64,000 bases of DNA from Metaphire vulgaris (GCA_018105865.1 CM030861.1:6318884-6382883), one strand, 5' to 3'. Counted from the stretch's first letter, positions 1 through 16,581 are shown. The notes: a model not told the origin generated them from the letters alone. Program-made: numbers and translations.

Positions 1-1
1 G

Positions 2-400
2 CATGGGCGTAAAACCCGGGGGGGACGGCGGGGGACGGTCCCCCCGAATAATTAGCTGGCGGGGGACAGAGTATCAATTATCCCCCCCAATGTTTGGGCT
101 ATATGGTAAAAAATTTTTATCCTACCCCATGATGTTGATGCCAGAATTACGCCAAATCCACATTCTCTCATTTCGGATGACCTTTTTTTGCTTGTCAGGA
201 TATTTGGAGAGGGAAAATCTAAAAATATCAGGATGACCTTCTTTTTGGCTTGTCAAGACGTATTTCATGGGCGATTTTAAGTCCCCACCATAATATGCAA
301 TATCCCCCCCAAAATGGGGGGGATATTTATATTTCTGGGGGGTCAACTTTTTAAAAATTATTCTATCCCCCCCAATGTTGACGCCAGGTTTACGCCCCTG
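2..400. mobile_element. Short non-autonomous DNA transposon (MITE-like), at window edge
   Basis: The left end reads CATGGGCGTAAAACC and the right end GGTTTACGCCCCTG, which are imperfect inverted repeats. The interior is rich in runs of C or G and holds two copies of the module GATGACC-T(n)-GCTTGTCA at 176-197 and 232-255. No transposase is encoded. The left target duplication would fall off the window, so the insertion site cannot be confirmed. Confidence 0.5.
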
Positions 401-597
401 TATGAATGTGTACACAGATTGTGCAACAGACTTATCTGTCGTGTTGCTGAAATAGAACGAAATTATTTTTGACTAGAAGCGCCTCGCGGAATCATTCTTT
501 CCGTTTGAATATCTGTTGTCTTTTAGAAAAACAACATTGAAACCATGTCACGCCGTATCAATCCCTATAGTTACGGCTCCCTCCGCTCACAAAAATA

Positions 598-609
598 GTT
601 CCTAGTAAC
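598..609. promoter_or_regulatory. X-box-like RFX site, distal
   Basis: Sequence GTTCCTAGTAAC. The right half AGTAAC fits the RGYAAC half of the RFX X-box exactly; the left half matches four of six positions of GTNRCC. It lies 255 bp before the CFAP20 start codon. RFX factors are the known regulators of ciliary genes; binding here is inferred. Confidence 0.4.
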
Positions 610-756
610 TATTGAACAATTTCCTTATAAAAGTCACGTCAAGAACGTATAAACACAATGTCGTTGTACTGTAATGACTTTAGTTTTGCTATTCGTAATG
701 CAAACACGTATGTGCAAATGATTTTTGCCTCCGGTGTATTTGTGCGCCAGTCTCGC

Positions 757-768
757 GTCCCTAGCAAC
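757..768. promoter_or_regulatory. X-box-like RFX site, proximal
   Basis: Sequence GTCCCTAGCAAC, the same layout as the site at 598-609 with compensating C/T changes at two positions. The right half AGCAAC is a perfect RGYAAC half-site. It is 95 bp before the ATG, a typical distance for X-boxes in ciliary genes. Confidence 0.5.
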
Positions 769-863
769 AACACAAATTGATTGACAACGGAAATCCATTG
801 AAGCAATTCATCGACTGATGTTTCATGTAGCTGCTTTAGGCGGTGCTTAGTAATACATAGAAA

Positions 864-6895
<6,032 letters not shown>

Positions 6896-7441
6896 TAATC
6901 GCACTAGACTACTCTATCTCTGTCTCATCATATAATGTTCCTTGGCAGCTATCTAAAGATTTTCAAACCAAATTATTGCAATACTGCAAGTAGTGCCTGG
7001 TGTCACTTTAGAGAAATGGTCCCCTTGTACAATTACCGTATGCTGGTACATCTATTAACACCAGGATACAATAATTGTTGGCATGCACACTGCTTAGTTC
7101 ACTTTTGTGCTTTGTCAAAAGACTAAATGTTTTATCAATGACATTTCTTCTCATCACATGCTTTCTGATTGTTCGTAAATTGTAACCTTTTGTAGAGCCC
7201 TACTGTATAGAAAGTTTCATAAGTAGTTTCAGTACCAGCCTCATCTGCATATTCAGTTAAATTATTAACAAGTTAACAGTAATCTTGTTTTACTAATATT
7301 GTTACATTTAATTCTTAGTTTACCTCGTATGACATATTACTCGAAATATTTTATCTTAATAATCTTTTTCAAGTCCATGATGACTACTGGCTCTAACATT
7401 TCTGTCAGCATAACTATGACATACAGTGTTACATGTGTTAC

Positions 7442-7447
7442 AATAAA
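7442..7447 (+). terminator. Candidate polyadenylation signal of CFAP20
   Basis: AATAAA about 550 nt after the CFAP20 stop codon. It is the first canonical hexamer noticed downstream; use is inferred. Confidence 0.35.
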
Positions 7448-7583
7448 TAGTTGAGCACTACATCATATGTTGTGTATTGAACCTTAAAGCTGCTAAATGT
7501 ATATTTATATATGGGCTCTGTGTTGATCTATGTACAGCCATAATATAAGCCATGTGTGCTAGTAAAAAAAATTGTAATTGCCT

Positions 7584-7768
7584 CAGTGGCGGCTCCACCA
7601 GAGGGCCAGGAGGGCCCTTGCACCCCCTATTGAGTGCCTGGCCCCCCAGTGCCCCCTGTTGGGACCCTATACTTAATGCTATATACATTAAACAGAAAAT
7701 GGTTGGCACCCATGATTAGAAGTTGCCACCCCAACGGCCCCCCACTTGCCATATCCTAGAGCCGCCTG
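7584..7768. mobile_element. hAT-like MITE, CAGTGGCGGCTC family, copy 1
   Basis: Ends are CAGTGGCGGCTCCA and TAGAGCCGCCTG. The flanking 8-bp duplication AATTGCCT is perfect (7576-7583 and 7769-7776). The interior matches, in inverse orientation, the copies at 54560-54734 and 56193-56386. Non-coding. Confidence 0.85.
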
Positions 7769-8099
7769 AATTGCCTAATCCAAAGAAAAAAAATTGCTCT
7801 GCAAAAACTATATTTGTTTTTGGTAAGTCCCATAATCCATATAATTTCAGTCTTTTGTAAGTCAAAGTCATTATCGCCCACCACAGTCAAGACAAGTCAT
7901 TATAAACTTGAAAAAGAAACTTGAAACACCAAAAATCTTAGTCTCTTTGATCTTTACACTGAAATCTTCACCTTTGACATTTTCATCAAGATGGTAAAAG
8001 GAATTTTTAAAATCAAATCTGACCAATAATGATTTTATTTGAAATTGAAGTTAATCTGAAGACTTGAGGAGATAATGCAGGAATTATAGGAAATGGGGA

Positions 8100-8855
8100 C
8101 TCAGATTTTATTGTTTGAAAGTGTTCAAGTGTGCGGAGGGAAGCTGGGATCGAGTTCCAAAGTTCAGGTGCAGCGTATGAGAAGGCACGGTTGCAAATTT
8201 TCAGGGATGACTGATTCAGTGGGCATGAAAGAGTGAGATGAGATGACGTTCGAACGTGTGGGTCGAGGAGGCTGAGAGGTTAATAGTGATCTAAGGTAGA
8301 CAGGTTTTGAAGACTGAAGTGAGCTATATGTAAGTGTTATTATCTTATATTGAATACGTTCTGTTATTTTAAGCCAATGTAATGATTTTAGTATGGGTGA
8401 AATATGGGAGAATTTAGGTGACATAGTAACAGCACGAGCTAAAGCATTTTGTATTGATTGCAATTTGTTGATGGAGGCTTTGGGAAGGTTAAGGGGAGTT
8501 ACAGTAATCTAATTTGGAGTGGACTATTGAGGTGGTGATTGTGGAGGCAGTTTTGATATCGAGGCAAGGACGTAGGTGATGAAGGTCACGAATATGAACA
8601 AAGCAGGCTTTTGAAAGTTGGGAGATTTGTGATTCGAAGTTTAGAAAAGAATCAAATTTGAATCCGAGATTTCTTGCAGTTGCAACAGGAGTTATTGTGG
8701 TGTCAGGAGCCAAAACTAGTTTAGGATTGTCAATTTTTTGAGCTGTTGAGGTAGTCCAATTAAAAGAAACTCTGTCTTAGATGGGTTGAGAGCGAGGAGA
8801 TTAGATGACATCCATGCAGAGATTGAAGAGAATGCAAATTCAAGCTTAACGATAC
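8100..8855 (-). mobile_element. LINE fragment (CR1/L2-like reverse transcriptase C-terminal half)
   Basis: On the - strand, segments read LNPSKTEFLLIG, ARNLGFKFDSFLNF, HSKLDYCNSP, SPILKSLHWLKI and YAAPELWNSIPASLR, in the order expected after the RT catalytic core. Frames change several times, so it is dead. The 5' part is cut off at about 8855, where another LINE end is inserted. Confidence 0.85.
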
Positions 8856-9320
8856 ATGACATGACATGACATGACATGACGTCTTTATTTCTTTCTCCAT
8901 AATTTCTCCACAACTTACATAAAATACGAACAAAATAACATGTACATAAGCCTATGGCCTTATCTAATAATAGCATTGTAACTAATCAGAAGGTTGAGAA
9001 AGAAATAAGAAATGGTTACTGAAGGGATCATGGATCCCGCATGAAAGTAACCAGTTCATATGAAATGTTATAATGATAGCAAACATAAATTAAGAAATTA
9101 GTTTCATAATTTGAATTTAAGTAAAATTAACAAACATAGCATATAAGTGTCTGTAACAAGGTAGACTATAGATTAAATTAAAGTTTAAAAAAATTGTCTA
9201 ATCCTGTAGAATTATTTGTTTAAGTCTCTTTTTAAACAGTGTTAGGTTTGGTATATTTTTAATCTGAATAGGGAGATTGTTCCATATATGTGGGCCATGT
9301 ATTTTTATTTTTATTTACAA
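8856..9320 (-). mobile_element. LINE 3' end with (TCATG)n tail
   Basis: On the - strand, GPHIWNNLPIQIKNI and LFKKRLKQ mark the ORF2 end. It is followed by about 350 bp of 3' UTR, an AATAAA, and a tandem TCATG tail at 8855-8881. It abuts the LINE fragment 8100-8855 in the same orientation, so it probably inserted into it. Confidence 0.75.
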
Positions 9321-9329
9321 TAGTTCAAC

Positions 9330-10077
9330 TGAACCTAAGATCTAAAACTTTCTGAACTGATGCAATAGTAGCCGGTAAGTGAATGTACATATGATATTTG
9401 GCATGTTGGTGCATTTTGTTTAAAGTTATTAATGGATATATTTTGACGTCAGTCGGAAAACTATGCTCTGTGTCTTTATTGAGTAGTTATTTTTAATTTC
9501 GCATGGGGTTAGTGGGGTTAGATCCACCTCTCATTTCGCCGAATTCCCATGTAGCTGAATTTTAACACTAATCTATATCTTTCTTGCCCCCTAGCACCGT
9601 ATAGTAGGCTATACCCTCGCTACGCCTCTAGGAAGGAGAGAGAGGGGGGAGGAATGACGATGATGACGATAACAAAAGTCGACTTCTAGAATCTAGATCG
9701 TCTAAAACGAACAGCGGTAGTACAATTGAGCCACATAGTCCCATATTGTGGCGGTCGAATTATGATTTCTCTTTATTAATTGAAATAATTTCTTATTTTC
9801 GGGAAATTCGGTGACGATCTCCTCTCATTAATTTGATTTAGAAGGCGATTTTACCGTTCGATGCGTGAAAAATATCGCCATGAGGTTTGCTTCGTTGATA
9901 ATTCGAAGTTTTAGTCGACGCCCCGAAATTACTTTTGAATGGAATTTAGGTCTGCTCTCGTTTAGAACAAGAATCTCGTACTGAAGCGAATCGAGAAGAT
10001 GACGATGATGAAGAGGGCGATGATGATGATAACGACTATCGACAGTAACTACGACAGTAGGGTCTATAGAGCAGGGG
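9330..10077. other. CpG-rich stretch, unclassified
   Basis: No ORF of note and no recognisable family. From about 9640 to 10075 CpG dinucleotides (CGACG, TCGTC, CGATC) are much denser than around it, and GATGATGACGAT-type motifs recur at 9656-9670 and 10000-10035. It may be a regulatory island or an unknown element. Confidence 0.3.
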
Positions 10078-10160
10078 TCTCCAACTCATCTCGCATGGGT
10101 GTCTACATTGGTAATATAATTTGTCAGTGGCCTGCGGGCCGCCTTGCACGAAAGCTTTCA
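10078..10160. mobile_element. hAT-type transposon terminus
   Basis: CAGGGGTCTCCAACTCATC followed by GGCCTGCGGGCCGCC is the typical end of a hAT element. A matching inverted end GTTGGAGACCTCTG is at 14646-14658. The two may be the ends of one 4.6-kb element, but no matching target duplication was found. Confidence 0.5.
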
Positions 10161-10655
10161 AACAATGGAATATGAAGTAATGATATTACTCGTAAGTAGC
10201 CCCTGTTAGTTGCTGACTATTAGAGAAAAACGAAATGTCTATGAATTAAAAAATTATATTTGTCTACTATGCCTGGGTGATAACACTGGTCAACAAGGTT
10301 TTTGTTTCCTGTGCAATTTCTGGTGTTCCAGGTAGATTTTGTCATGCTGATTACAGGAATAATTTTGAAATTTTCCTATCACGTAAGTTTTTTGAGAAAA
10401 AGCTGATTTTAAATTTTAAAATTATAATAATTTTAAAATCGTGGTTTTCGAGAGTTATCTGAGTTATGGGTATTCAGGTTAGGCAAGAATCTTATGTGAC
10501 CGCCATAACAGATGTAATATGCACTGCTGGCTCACTTAACTACGTGGATTTTGAAAATTAGTATAATTAGGCATGTCCAGACATGCCCAGACGCGCCCAA
10601 ACCTGTCTTCAAGACTACATGCCTAGCATGTATTGTTGCTATGGTTACGCTGTCC

Positions 10656-10665
10656 TATATAAATA
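10656..10665 (+). promoter_or_regulatory. TATA box of the orphan transposon gene
   Basis: TATATAAATA lies about 118 bp before the first conserved Met codon (10774) of the broken transposon gene. Confidence 0.45.
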
Positions 10666-10773
10666 CCAATCAGCACTAGGAAGCAGCTGCAGTCTTTCTA
10701 GTTGATGAGATATAACTGTTTAGTTAAAGGCTGTGAATTGAATATATTAACTAATTTAATTAAAGTTTCTGAA

Positions 10774-12414
10774 ATGTCGCGTCGATGTCGCAATAGCAGT
10801 GACAAATTCTGCTACATCTGTGGAGAGTTTACGTTGAAATCACCGAAGCGGAGTATGACAGCAATCATAAAGAAAGGATATGAGTTATACTTTGGATGCA
10901 AAATTGGCGACCAGGACAAAGTATGGGCACCTCATATATGTTGTTCATCTTGTGCTACCAGTCTGCGAGCTTGGCTTGCAGGTAAGCGTCCATCCATGTC
11001 ATTCGCCATACCAATGATATGGAGGGAGCAGAATAATCATGTAACGGATTGCTATTTCTACATGACGAATGTTACAGGATTTTCTTCAAAGAATAGGAAG
11101 TCTATTGAGTATCCTAACATTGCCTCGGCAATGAGACCAGTTCCACACGACGAGAGTCTTCCTGTTCCAACCACCCCGAGTTTTGGACACTGGAGGACGA
11201 GGACGAGCATGCAGAGACAGATGAAATGCTGCAGATAGTTGATGATTCAGCTAAGGAAGACCCAGAGTTTGAGCCATCGACATCCAGCAATCCTCATTTG
11301 ATTTCTCAGGCAGAGCTCAATGATCTGGTCAGAGACTTAGATTTGTCAAAAAATCAAGCAGAATTGCTTGGATCTAGGTTGCAAGGATGGAATCTGCTCT
11401 CTCCAGGTACAATAATTTCAGTATTTCGTAAACGGCATGAAGACTTGACTCGATTCTTCAAAAAATCGACAGTCTGACATTTTGCATTGACATTGATGGA
11501 TTGCTTTCTGCTTTCGGCTGTAAGCACAATCCATCCGAATGGCGACTTTTTTTGACTCTTCGCTGTTAAGTTTAAAGGCTGTTTTGCTGCACAATGGCAA
11601 TTCATACCCTTCAGTACCCATTGGACATGCTGCTTACATGAAGGAAACATATGAGAACATGCAGCTGCTATTGAAACACATAGAATACTCGAGATACAAC
11701 TGGAATATATGTGGAGATCTGAAAGTTGTTGCAATTCTACTCGGTCTGCAGCTAGGCTACACCAAGTACTGCTGCTTTCTTTGCGAGTGGGACAGCCGAG
11801 CTAGAGATTCACATTATGTGAGAAAGGTCTGGCCACCTCGCAGGGACTTGGTTCCAGGACAGAAGAACGTTAAACATGATCCTCTCGTTGATCCGAAGAA
11901 CATTTATCTCCGACCTTTGCACATCAAACTTGGGTTAATGAAAAACTTTGTCAAAGCAATAAACAAAGAAAGTGAAGCCTTTACATACTTACGACAGAGG
12001 TTTCCACGCACCAGTGATGCTAAAATAAAAGAAGGCGTTTTTGTTGGCCCACAGATTCGAGAGATGCTCAAGGACAGTCACTTTGAGGGCCTTCTGCAGG
12101 GTGCCGAGCATGTTGCCTGGACAGCCTTCAGGGATGTTGTTGCTAACTTTCTGGGCAACTACAAGGCGCCAAACTATGTTGAACAAGTTGGAAGTCTGCT
12201 ACAAGCTTACAAGGCAATGAAATGCAACATGTCACTGAAGATACACTTCCTTCATTCTCACTTGGACTTCTTCCCAGACAATCTCGGCGCCGTCAGTGAT
12301 GAACATGGTGAAAGATTTCACAAAGACATTGCCAGCATCGAGAAACGCTACCAGGGAAAGTGGAGTCCATCTATGCTCGGAGACTACTGTTGGTCACTGA
12401 TACGTGAAGCATAG
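10774..12414 (+). pseudogene. Broken transposon-type gene (C2C2-zinc N-terminus, widespread orphan family)
   Basis: Conserved blocks appear in order in three frames: MSRRCRNSSDKFCYICGEF with CICC/CSSC cysteines, then WREQNNHVTDCYFYMTN (all frame 1 from 10774); LISQAELNDLVRDL and GSRLQGWNLL (frame 3 from 11226); FCIDIDGLLSAFG (frame 2); and a long part from 11539 to the stop at 12414 with KVVAILLGLQLGYTKYCCFLCEWDSR, HIKLGLMKNFVKAI and SDEHGERFHKDI. This matches a family common as uncharacterised, multi-copy proteins in arthropods and other invertebrates; I know it as repeat-associated, with no proven biochemical role. At least three frameshifts fall in the runs C4 (near 11173), A6 (near 11461) and T7 (near 11548), so either the copy is decaying or the assembly has homopolymer errors. 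Confidence 0.75.
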
Positions 12415-12659
12415 GACAGTGACTACAAACGAAAATCTACAGCAAAACATTTCTAATTTTCTCATGTCTTGTCATTATTGCCTAGATCCTTCTGTAGGAT
12501 TATGTTGCAGAAGACGTTACAATACTAAATGCTAAATTGTCGATTTCTTAAAAACCTTACGTGATACAGAAATTCTAATTACATATTTGTGTTCAGCAAG
12601 TCAAAATCTATTAGTTTTGCCAAAATTTGTAGAGGAAACAAAAACTTGCATAAACTTTG

Positions 12660-12785
12660 TTGAACAGTGTAATATACCTTCTCCATAGCTATTTTAAGAA
12701 AGGCTGAGCGCCTAAGAATAAGCAGCTACTGTTGTGCTGCTCTCAAAGGCGCTATAGAAATCCATGAGATTTTACTTTACTTTAC
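12660..12785 (+). mobile_element. LINE/SINE 3' tail with (TTTAC)n
   Basis: AAAGGCGCTATAGAAATCCATGAGATT followed by TTTAC repeats is the GCGCTATA-type 3' end common to CR1/L2-like LINEs. Confidence 0.55.
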
Positions 12786-13439
12786 TTTCTGTCTACTAAG
12801 CTGGCTACATTTTTTATCAACCAGTGCGTTGATGTTTTGTGTAATATCCAGAGATGCGGCCACCCTAAGTGTTGATTGTAAGTGCTCTTCAGTGAGTTTT
12901 GGGCTCAATGAAGACTTGCAAGTTTCATAGGAAAAAAACTGTTCGCATTTGTGCTTGCTTCCGAATATTGCCATCATGACAGAAACAGCAGAATGTAGAC
13001 ATGGGAATCATTCTCTTGGAAGAAACCGATAAAGATCTAGTATATCAATGTCTCTGTATTTCTGCTTCAACATGGTGTCATACTGACTCTGCTAATTCCA
13101 TCTCCAACTGTTCTGGATTGCATTCAATATCCACAGAAAATGGGGTTGAAATGAACTGACCAAGTGATTCAATAGCCCTGAAAGCATTAACTTGCAATTT
13201 CAAACTGTCGTATCAGATCAGAAATAATATCTTCTTAAAATATTCTTGCCTTGCATTTCAAGTAAAAATGTGACAAATTTCCTGCAATTAGCTGTTTCTC
13301 CACAATGTTAGTTTAATATTATTTTAAATTATTTAATATGCAATACATTTTGATGTACACTAGACAATGTAGACATGCCATCTGCTTCTAATTTGATTCA
13401 TGCATTTATTTGCTCAAGGCATGACTACTGTGGTTCACT

Positions 13440-13975
13440 TTTTGCTGGTCTTCCATAGGTGTGACTTGATAAACTCCAGATGGTTCTTTGTTCGGCAGCC
13501 AGGGTGATTGCTGGTGTCACAAGACGTGATCACATTAGTGAATATATGATGTTTCTTCTACACTGGCTGCCTTATCCTGCTCGTGTTGAGTTTCATGTGT
13601 TGAGAGCGGTTGCACTCTCTCTTTATGATGCGACTCCATCTTACCTTACAGAGCTACTCCATCCTCTTAGCTCCATCCCTGGTCAGCCATGTCATTGGTC
13701 CACAACCAATGGTCTTCTCAGTGTGCCCCAAGCACGAACCTTCTTGTTCCTGAAACAAGGTTTTGAATCAGTTGGCCCTATCCTTTGGAATGCTCTTGAC
13801 ACCAGTATGCGTGGCTTAGCAACTCCTGATTCTATGGCCCTCTTTTTGAAACAACATAAAACTTATCTCTTTGTCAATATACAGTAATTTGCTGTTGGTG
13901 TGCTTCTGAGTGATTCTTCAGAAGAGGCGCTATACAAATATTTTGTTACATTACATTACATTACATTACATCTCT
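13440..13975 (+). mobile_element. LINE 3' end with (TTACA)n tail
   Basis: Open frame 13480-13887 reads RVIAGVTRRDHISEY, LHWLPYPARVEFHVLRA, PSYLTELLHPLSS and LWNALDTSMR, the typical C-terminus of CR1/L2-like ORF2. The stop is followed by GAAGAGGCGCTATACAAATATT and five TTACA units. It sits within the hAT remains. Confidence 0.88.
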
Positions 13976-14261
13976 ATTACTAGCTACTTTCAGCCCTGAA
14001 GTTCCAAGTTCAGTAGAATCATGCAGGTGATCAGTCTGTTATGTCTGTTAGAAATGCAGGCTACTTACAAACCTTGCATCTGCAAGATCAGCAACTTCTT
14101 TGTTGTTAAATTTCATAAAAGACGCAATCTCTTACAAAGAAATGCTTCAAAATGTTTCTTTTACTTAACCACCAGAAAAGGAAAAAAATGTGATTGAACC
14201 CTTGTGTTCTTATAAAGTTCACAATATTTTCCAATACCAGGAGCTCCTCTGAGTAGAAATA

Positions 14262-14310
14262 GAAGAGGCTCTATACAAATTCCACATTACATTGCATTGC
14301 ATTACATTTG
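14262..14310 (+). mobile_element. GCGCTATA-type LINE 3' tail
   Basis: AGAAGAGGCTCTATACAAATTCCACATTACATTGCATT: the same tail design as at 13921-13971, here without coding sequence. Confidence 0.5.
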
Positions 14311-14689
14311 CAACTCTGAAGACTGTGCATTTGCAGAGTTTTACTGCAGACGACTTTCCGGTGCAAAATACAGTGTTTGCCAGTAGCACTATTTTCTGCA
14401 ATATTATCACTGACTGAAGCTTAGCTTAGGCTTAGCTTTCAACAGGCCAAACACACAACATTAGAGCACACAATGCTGCACATGCTGTTGCATCATTGGT
14501 AGTCAGCAATACAAGTTTACTAAATGGCAACTCAGCTTTAAAACGTGTTTCTAGAGTGCTTTGAATATGGCACAATCTATATTGTAGACCTTTCAATGGA
14601 ATGTGCAGAATAACAAATAACAATAATGACGTTGATGGTGCTGTTGTTTGTAGTTGGAGACCTCTGGCTTTGTAGCATAGGGGTAAAAT

Positions 14690-14790
14690 TTAAAAAATTA
14701 GGCCTATAAGGCTCGAGCCCCCACTTTTCGAGAAGCTACCCTAGGGAAGTTGGAAGGTGTATGAGTTGAACCCCAACTCTTTCATTCAAG
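14690..14790 (+). repeat. Unclassified interspersed repeat, copy 2 of 3
   Basis: GAGAAGCTACCCTAGGGAAGTTGGAAGG aligns with 5370-5415 and, inverted, with 63270-63310. Confidence 0.5.
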
Positions 14791-15235
14791 TTTATGCCAA
14801 TGTTTTGTAGCAGTCGGTCCGATCCTCCAGAATACGCTTTATGCTAATATATTATGTTGACTTATAGCTGAAAATTCCATGACACTCAGCCTGAAATGCT
14901 TGAAACCCCCTATTTCTAGTTCAAAGTAATCGTAGTGGGAGCACTTTTAAGTGCTCGCCTATAGAAGCGCTATATGAATGTCTTGTTGCATTGTAGTGAA
15001 TTTAGATAATAGCGTAGAACCCTTAGTAGAAATAGACGCAAGTGAGCCATTAATAATTCATGAGCTTAATCCTTTGACAGGTAGCCGCCCGCATAGGTAG
15101 TCAGGCCCAATATAATAATAATAGATTGCATAAAGGAAAGACAGGCTAAGTGGTAGACGATTAGTGAATGGCGCGCAGCAATTAGAGAGCAGTGATGAGT
15201 GTGAGCTAGCAGGATGAGTGCATGCGGCGAAATCG

Positions 15236-15244
15236 TATAAATAG
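15236..15244 (+). promoter_or_regulatory. TATA-box-like motif in the candidate LTR
   Basis: TATAAATAG in a locally G/C-rich setting, as in an RNA polymerase II core promoter. It may drive the candidate LTR. Confidence 0.4.
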
Positions 15245-15339
15245 CCGGTTCTGCCACAGATCAGGACCGATTGCCGAGGCGGCGTGTGGAAGAAAGGAAG
15301 GTGCGTATATATCTAAATTGAAAGTAGGGCACCCGAGCA

Positions 15340-15850
15340 CCTTTAGTCGAGCACCTTTAGTCGGTTAGTTGGGCACCCAGTAAGGAAGGCACCCTGAGGC
15401 TAAGCACGTAGAGGTTAGAGCACTTTGAGGTCGGAGCACCCTGAGTGGAGGCACTATAGGTGCGGTGCTTGAGTGTAGGGCGGTGCGTAGGTGCGGTGCG
15501 AGGCACTGAGCCATAGGGCGGTGCGATCAGTGCGTGAGAGGCACTGAGCCGTAGGGCGGCGTGAGGCACTGAACGTGAGGCGGTGCGTTGGTGCGTTAGA
15601 GGCACTGAGCGTAAGGCGGTGCGACAGGTGCAGTGCGAAGGTGCATTGTGAGAGGTGCGGTGCAAGGCACTGAGAGTAAGGCGGTGCGGTGCAAGGCACT
15701 GAAAGTAAGGCGGTGCGGTAGAGGCACTGAGCGTAGGGCGGTGCGAGGCACTAAGCGTAGGGAGAGGTAAGGTGCACGGAGAGAGGCAAGGTGCACGGCG
15801 AGAGGCAAGGTGCACAGTGAAAGGTAAGGTGCACGGAGAGTTAAGGGAGA
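15340..15850. repeat. Irregular minisatellite, G-rich on + strand
   Basis: Units of roughly 25-35 bp built from GGCACTGAGCGTA and GGGCGGTGCG repeat from about 15440 to 15760. They then pass into AAGGTGCACGGAGAGAGGC units to 15845. The long - strand reading frames here are translation artefacts of a skewed repeat. Confidence 0.85.
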
Positions 15851-15991
15851 GGAAAGAGGATACATTGAGAGAGGGATTAAGTGTGGAATATAGGAACGGA
15901 GTGCAGGTAAAGTGCGCGTAGTGACAGGTGGTAGCAATAGAGCCTGAGATCTTAGCCAAAAAGCTAAGACGGACGACCACGTGCCTTAGAG

Positions 15992-16331
15992 CAGCGGTTC
16001 TCAACCTGTGGGTCGCGACCCCCACGGGGGTCGAATGACGATTTGCCAGGGGGTCGCCGGAGACCTTCAGAAATATGGGGTTGTCTCTTTTATTGTTATT
16101 GCGCACGCAAAATTTACTAATTGTAACATGTAAAAAGGCTGACGAGCAAAAAAAGGTCATCAGCTAGTTTTAAGATGTAAAAAAGGCTGATAAGCAAAAA
16201 AAGAAAAAAGGTCGTCAAGAAATTTTATTCTGCAGGGGCCCGAATTTCTCTCGGCGGGCCTGGTTGGGGGTCGCCACATCATGGGAATTGAATTAAAAGG
16301 GTCGCGGCACTATAAAGGTTGAGAACCGCTG
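15992..16331. mobile_element. hAT MITE (CAGCGGTTCTCAACC type)
   Basis: Ends CAGCGGTTCTCAACCTGTGG and GGTTGAGAACCGCTG are inverted repeats. The 8-bp duplication CCTTAGAG is perfect (15984-15991, 16332-16339). The interior has GGGTCGC motifs and two modules of the GACAAGC type at 16141-16161 and 16189-16216. Non-coding; recent insertion. Confidence 0.92.
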
Positions 16332-16452
16332 CCTTAGAGTGAGTCATAACCCCGTGTGCGCCGAACCGGGCGGAGCCATCTTGAGTTTAGGAGGCGTAGG
16401 AACCTCGATAGGCCCGGTTCGCCACAGCATTGCATTACATATGACAGCGGTG

Positions 16453-16553
16453 TAGGACAAAATGTCAGCGGACAAAATGTCATGGGGACAAAATGTCAGC
16501 GGATAAAATGTCAGCGGACAAAATGTAACCCTAACCCGTGACATTTTGTCCAT
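16453..16553. repeat. Cluster of GGACAAAATGTCA motifs
   Basis: Five direct copies of GACAAAATGTCA-type units, then CCCTAACCC and an inverted copy TGACATTTTGTCC. Probably the end of an unclassified DNA element inserted in the LINE fragment that resumes near 16556. Confidence 0.6.
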
Positions 16554-16581
16554 GACTTAAACCATTCATTTATTTCAAATA

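Larger units (their letters stand above)
401..863 (+). promoter_or_regulatory. CFAP20 upstream region, probable promoter and 5' UTR
   Basis: This stretch has no convincing ORF and lies directly before the CFAP20 start codon at 864. It is richer in CpG than the introns (for example near 480-500 and 740-760). It contains two X-box-like palindromes, at 598-609 and 757-768. No clear TATA box is seen. The transcription start cannot be placed from sequence alone. Confidence 0.5.
12777..14658 (-). pseudogene. hAT transposase remains (ZBED/GTF2IRD2-like), interrupted by a LINE
   Basis: On the - strand, near 14100-14130 KFNNKEVADLADARFVSSLHF matches the hAT region that reads 'L...SDFSDPTWLADLAF' in relatives. 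FISTPFSVDIECNPEQLEMELAE lies near 13110-13180. MMAIFGSKHKCEQFFS and LTEEHLQSTLRVA at 12777-12977 form the C-terminal dimerisation domain. An inverted terminus GTTGGAGACCTCTG ends at 14658. Stops and frameshifts abound, and a LINE end (13440-13975) is inserted. The N-terminal part is too degraded to place. Confidence 0.7.
14992..16426. mobile_element. Candidate solo LTR with internal minisatellite and nested hAT MITE
   Basis: The segment starts TGTAGTG and ends CGCCACA (TGT...ACA ends as in LTRs). It is flanked on both sides by GCAT (14988-14991, 16427-16430) and splits a LINE tail rich in GCATT. It carries a TATA box (15236-15244), a G-rich minisatellite (15470-15760) and a short stem-loop (15951-15968). 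No gag/pol or second LTR is present. A 340-bp hAT MITE is inserted near its right end. The short target duplication makes the call tentative. Confidence 0.35.

Noticed and set aside
15948..15969. A U2 snRNA gene
   Set aside because: Only about 16 bases resemble U2 stem I; the branch-point recognition sequence and Sm site do not follow.
15357..16160. 267-codon - strand frame and its overlapping frames
   Set aside because: The frames run over a skewed minisatellite with no domain; the same repeat is open in several frames.
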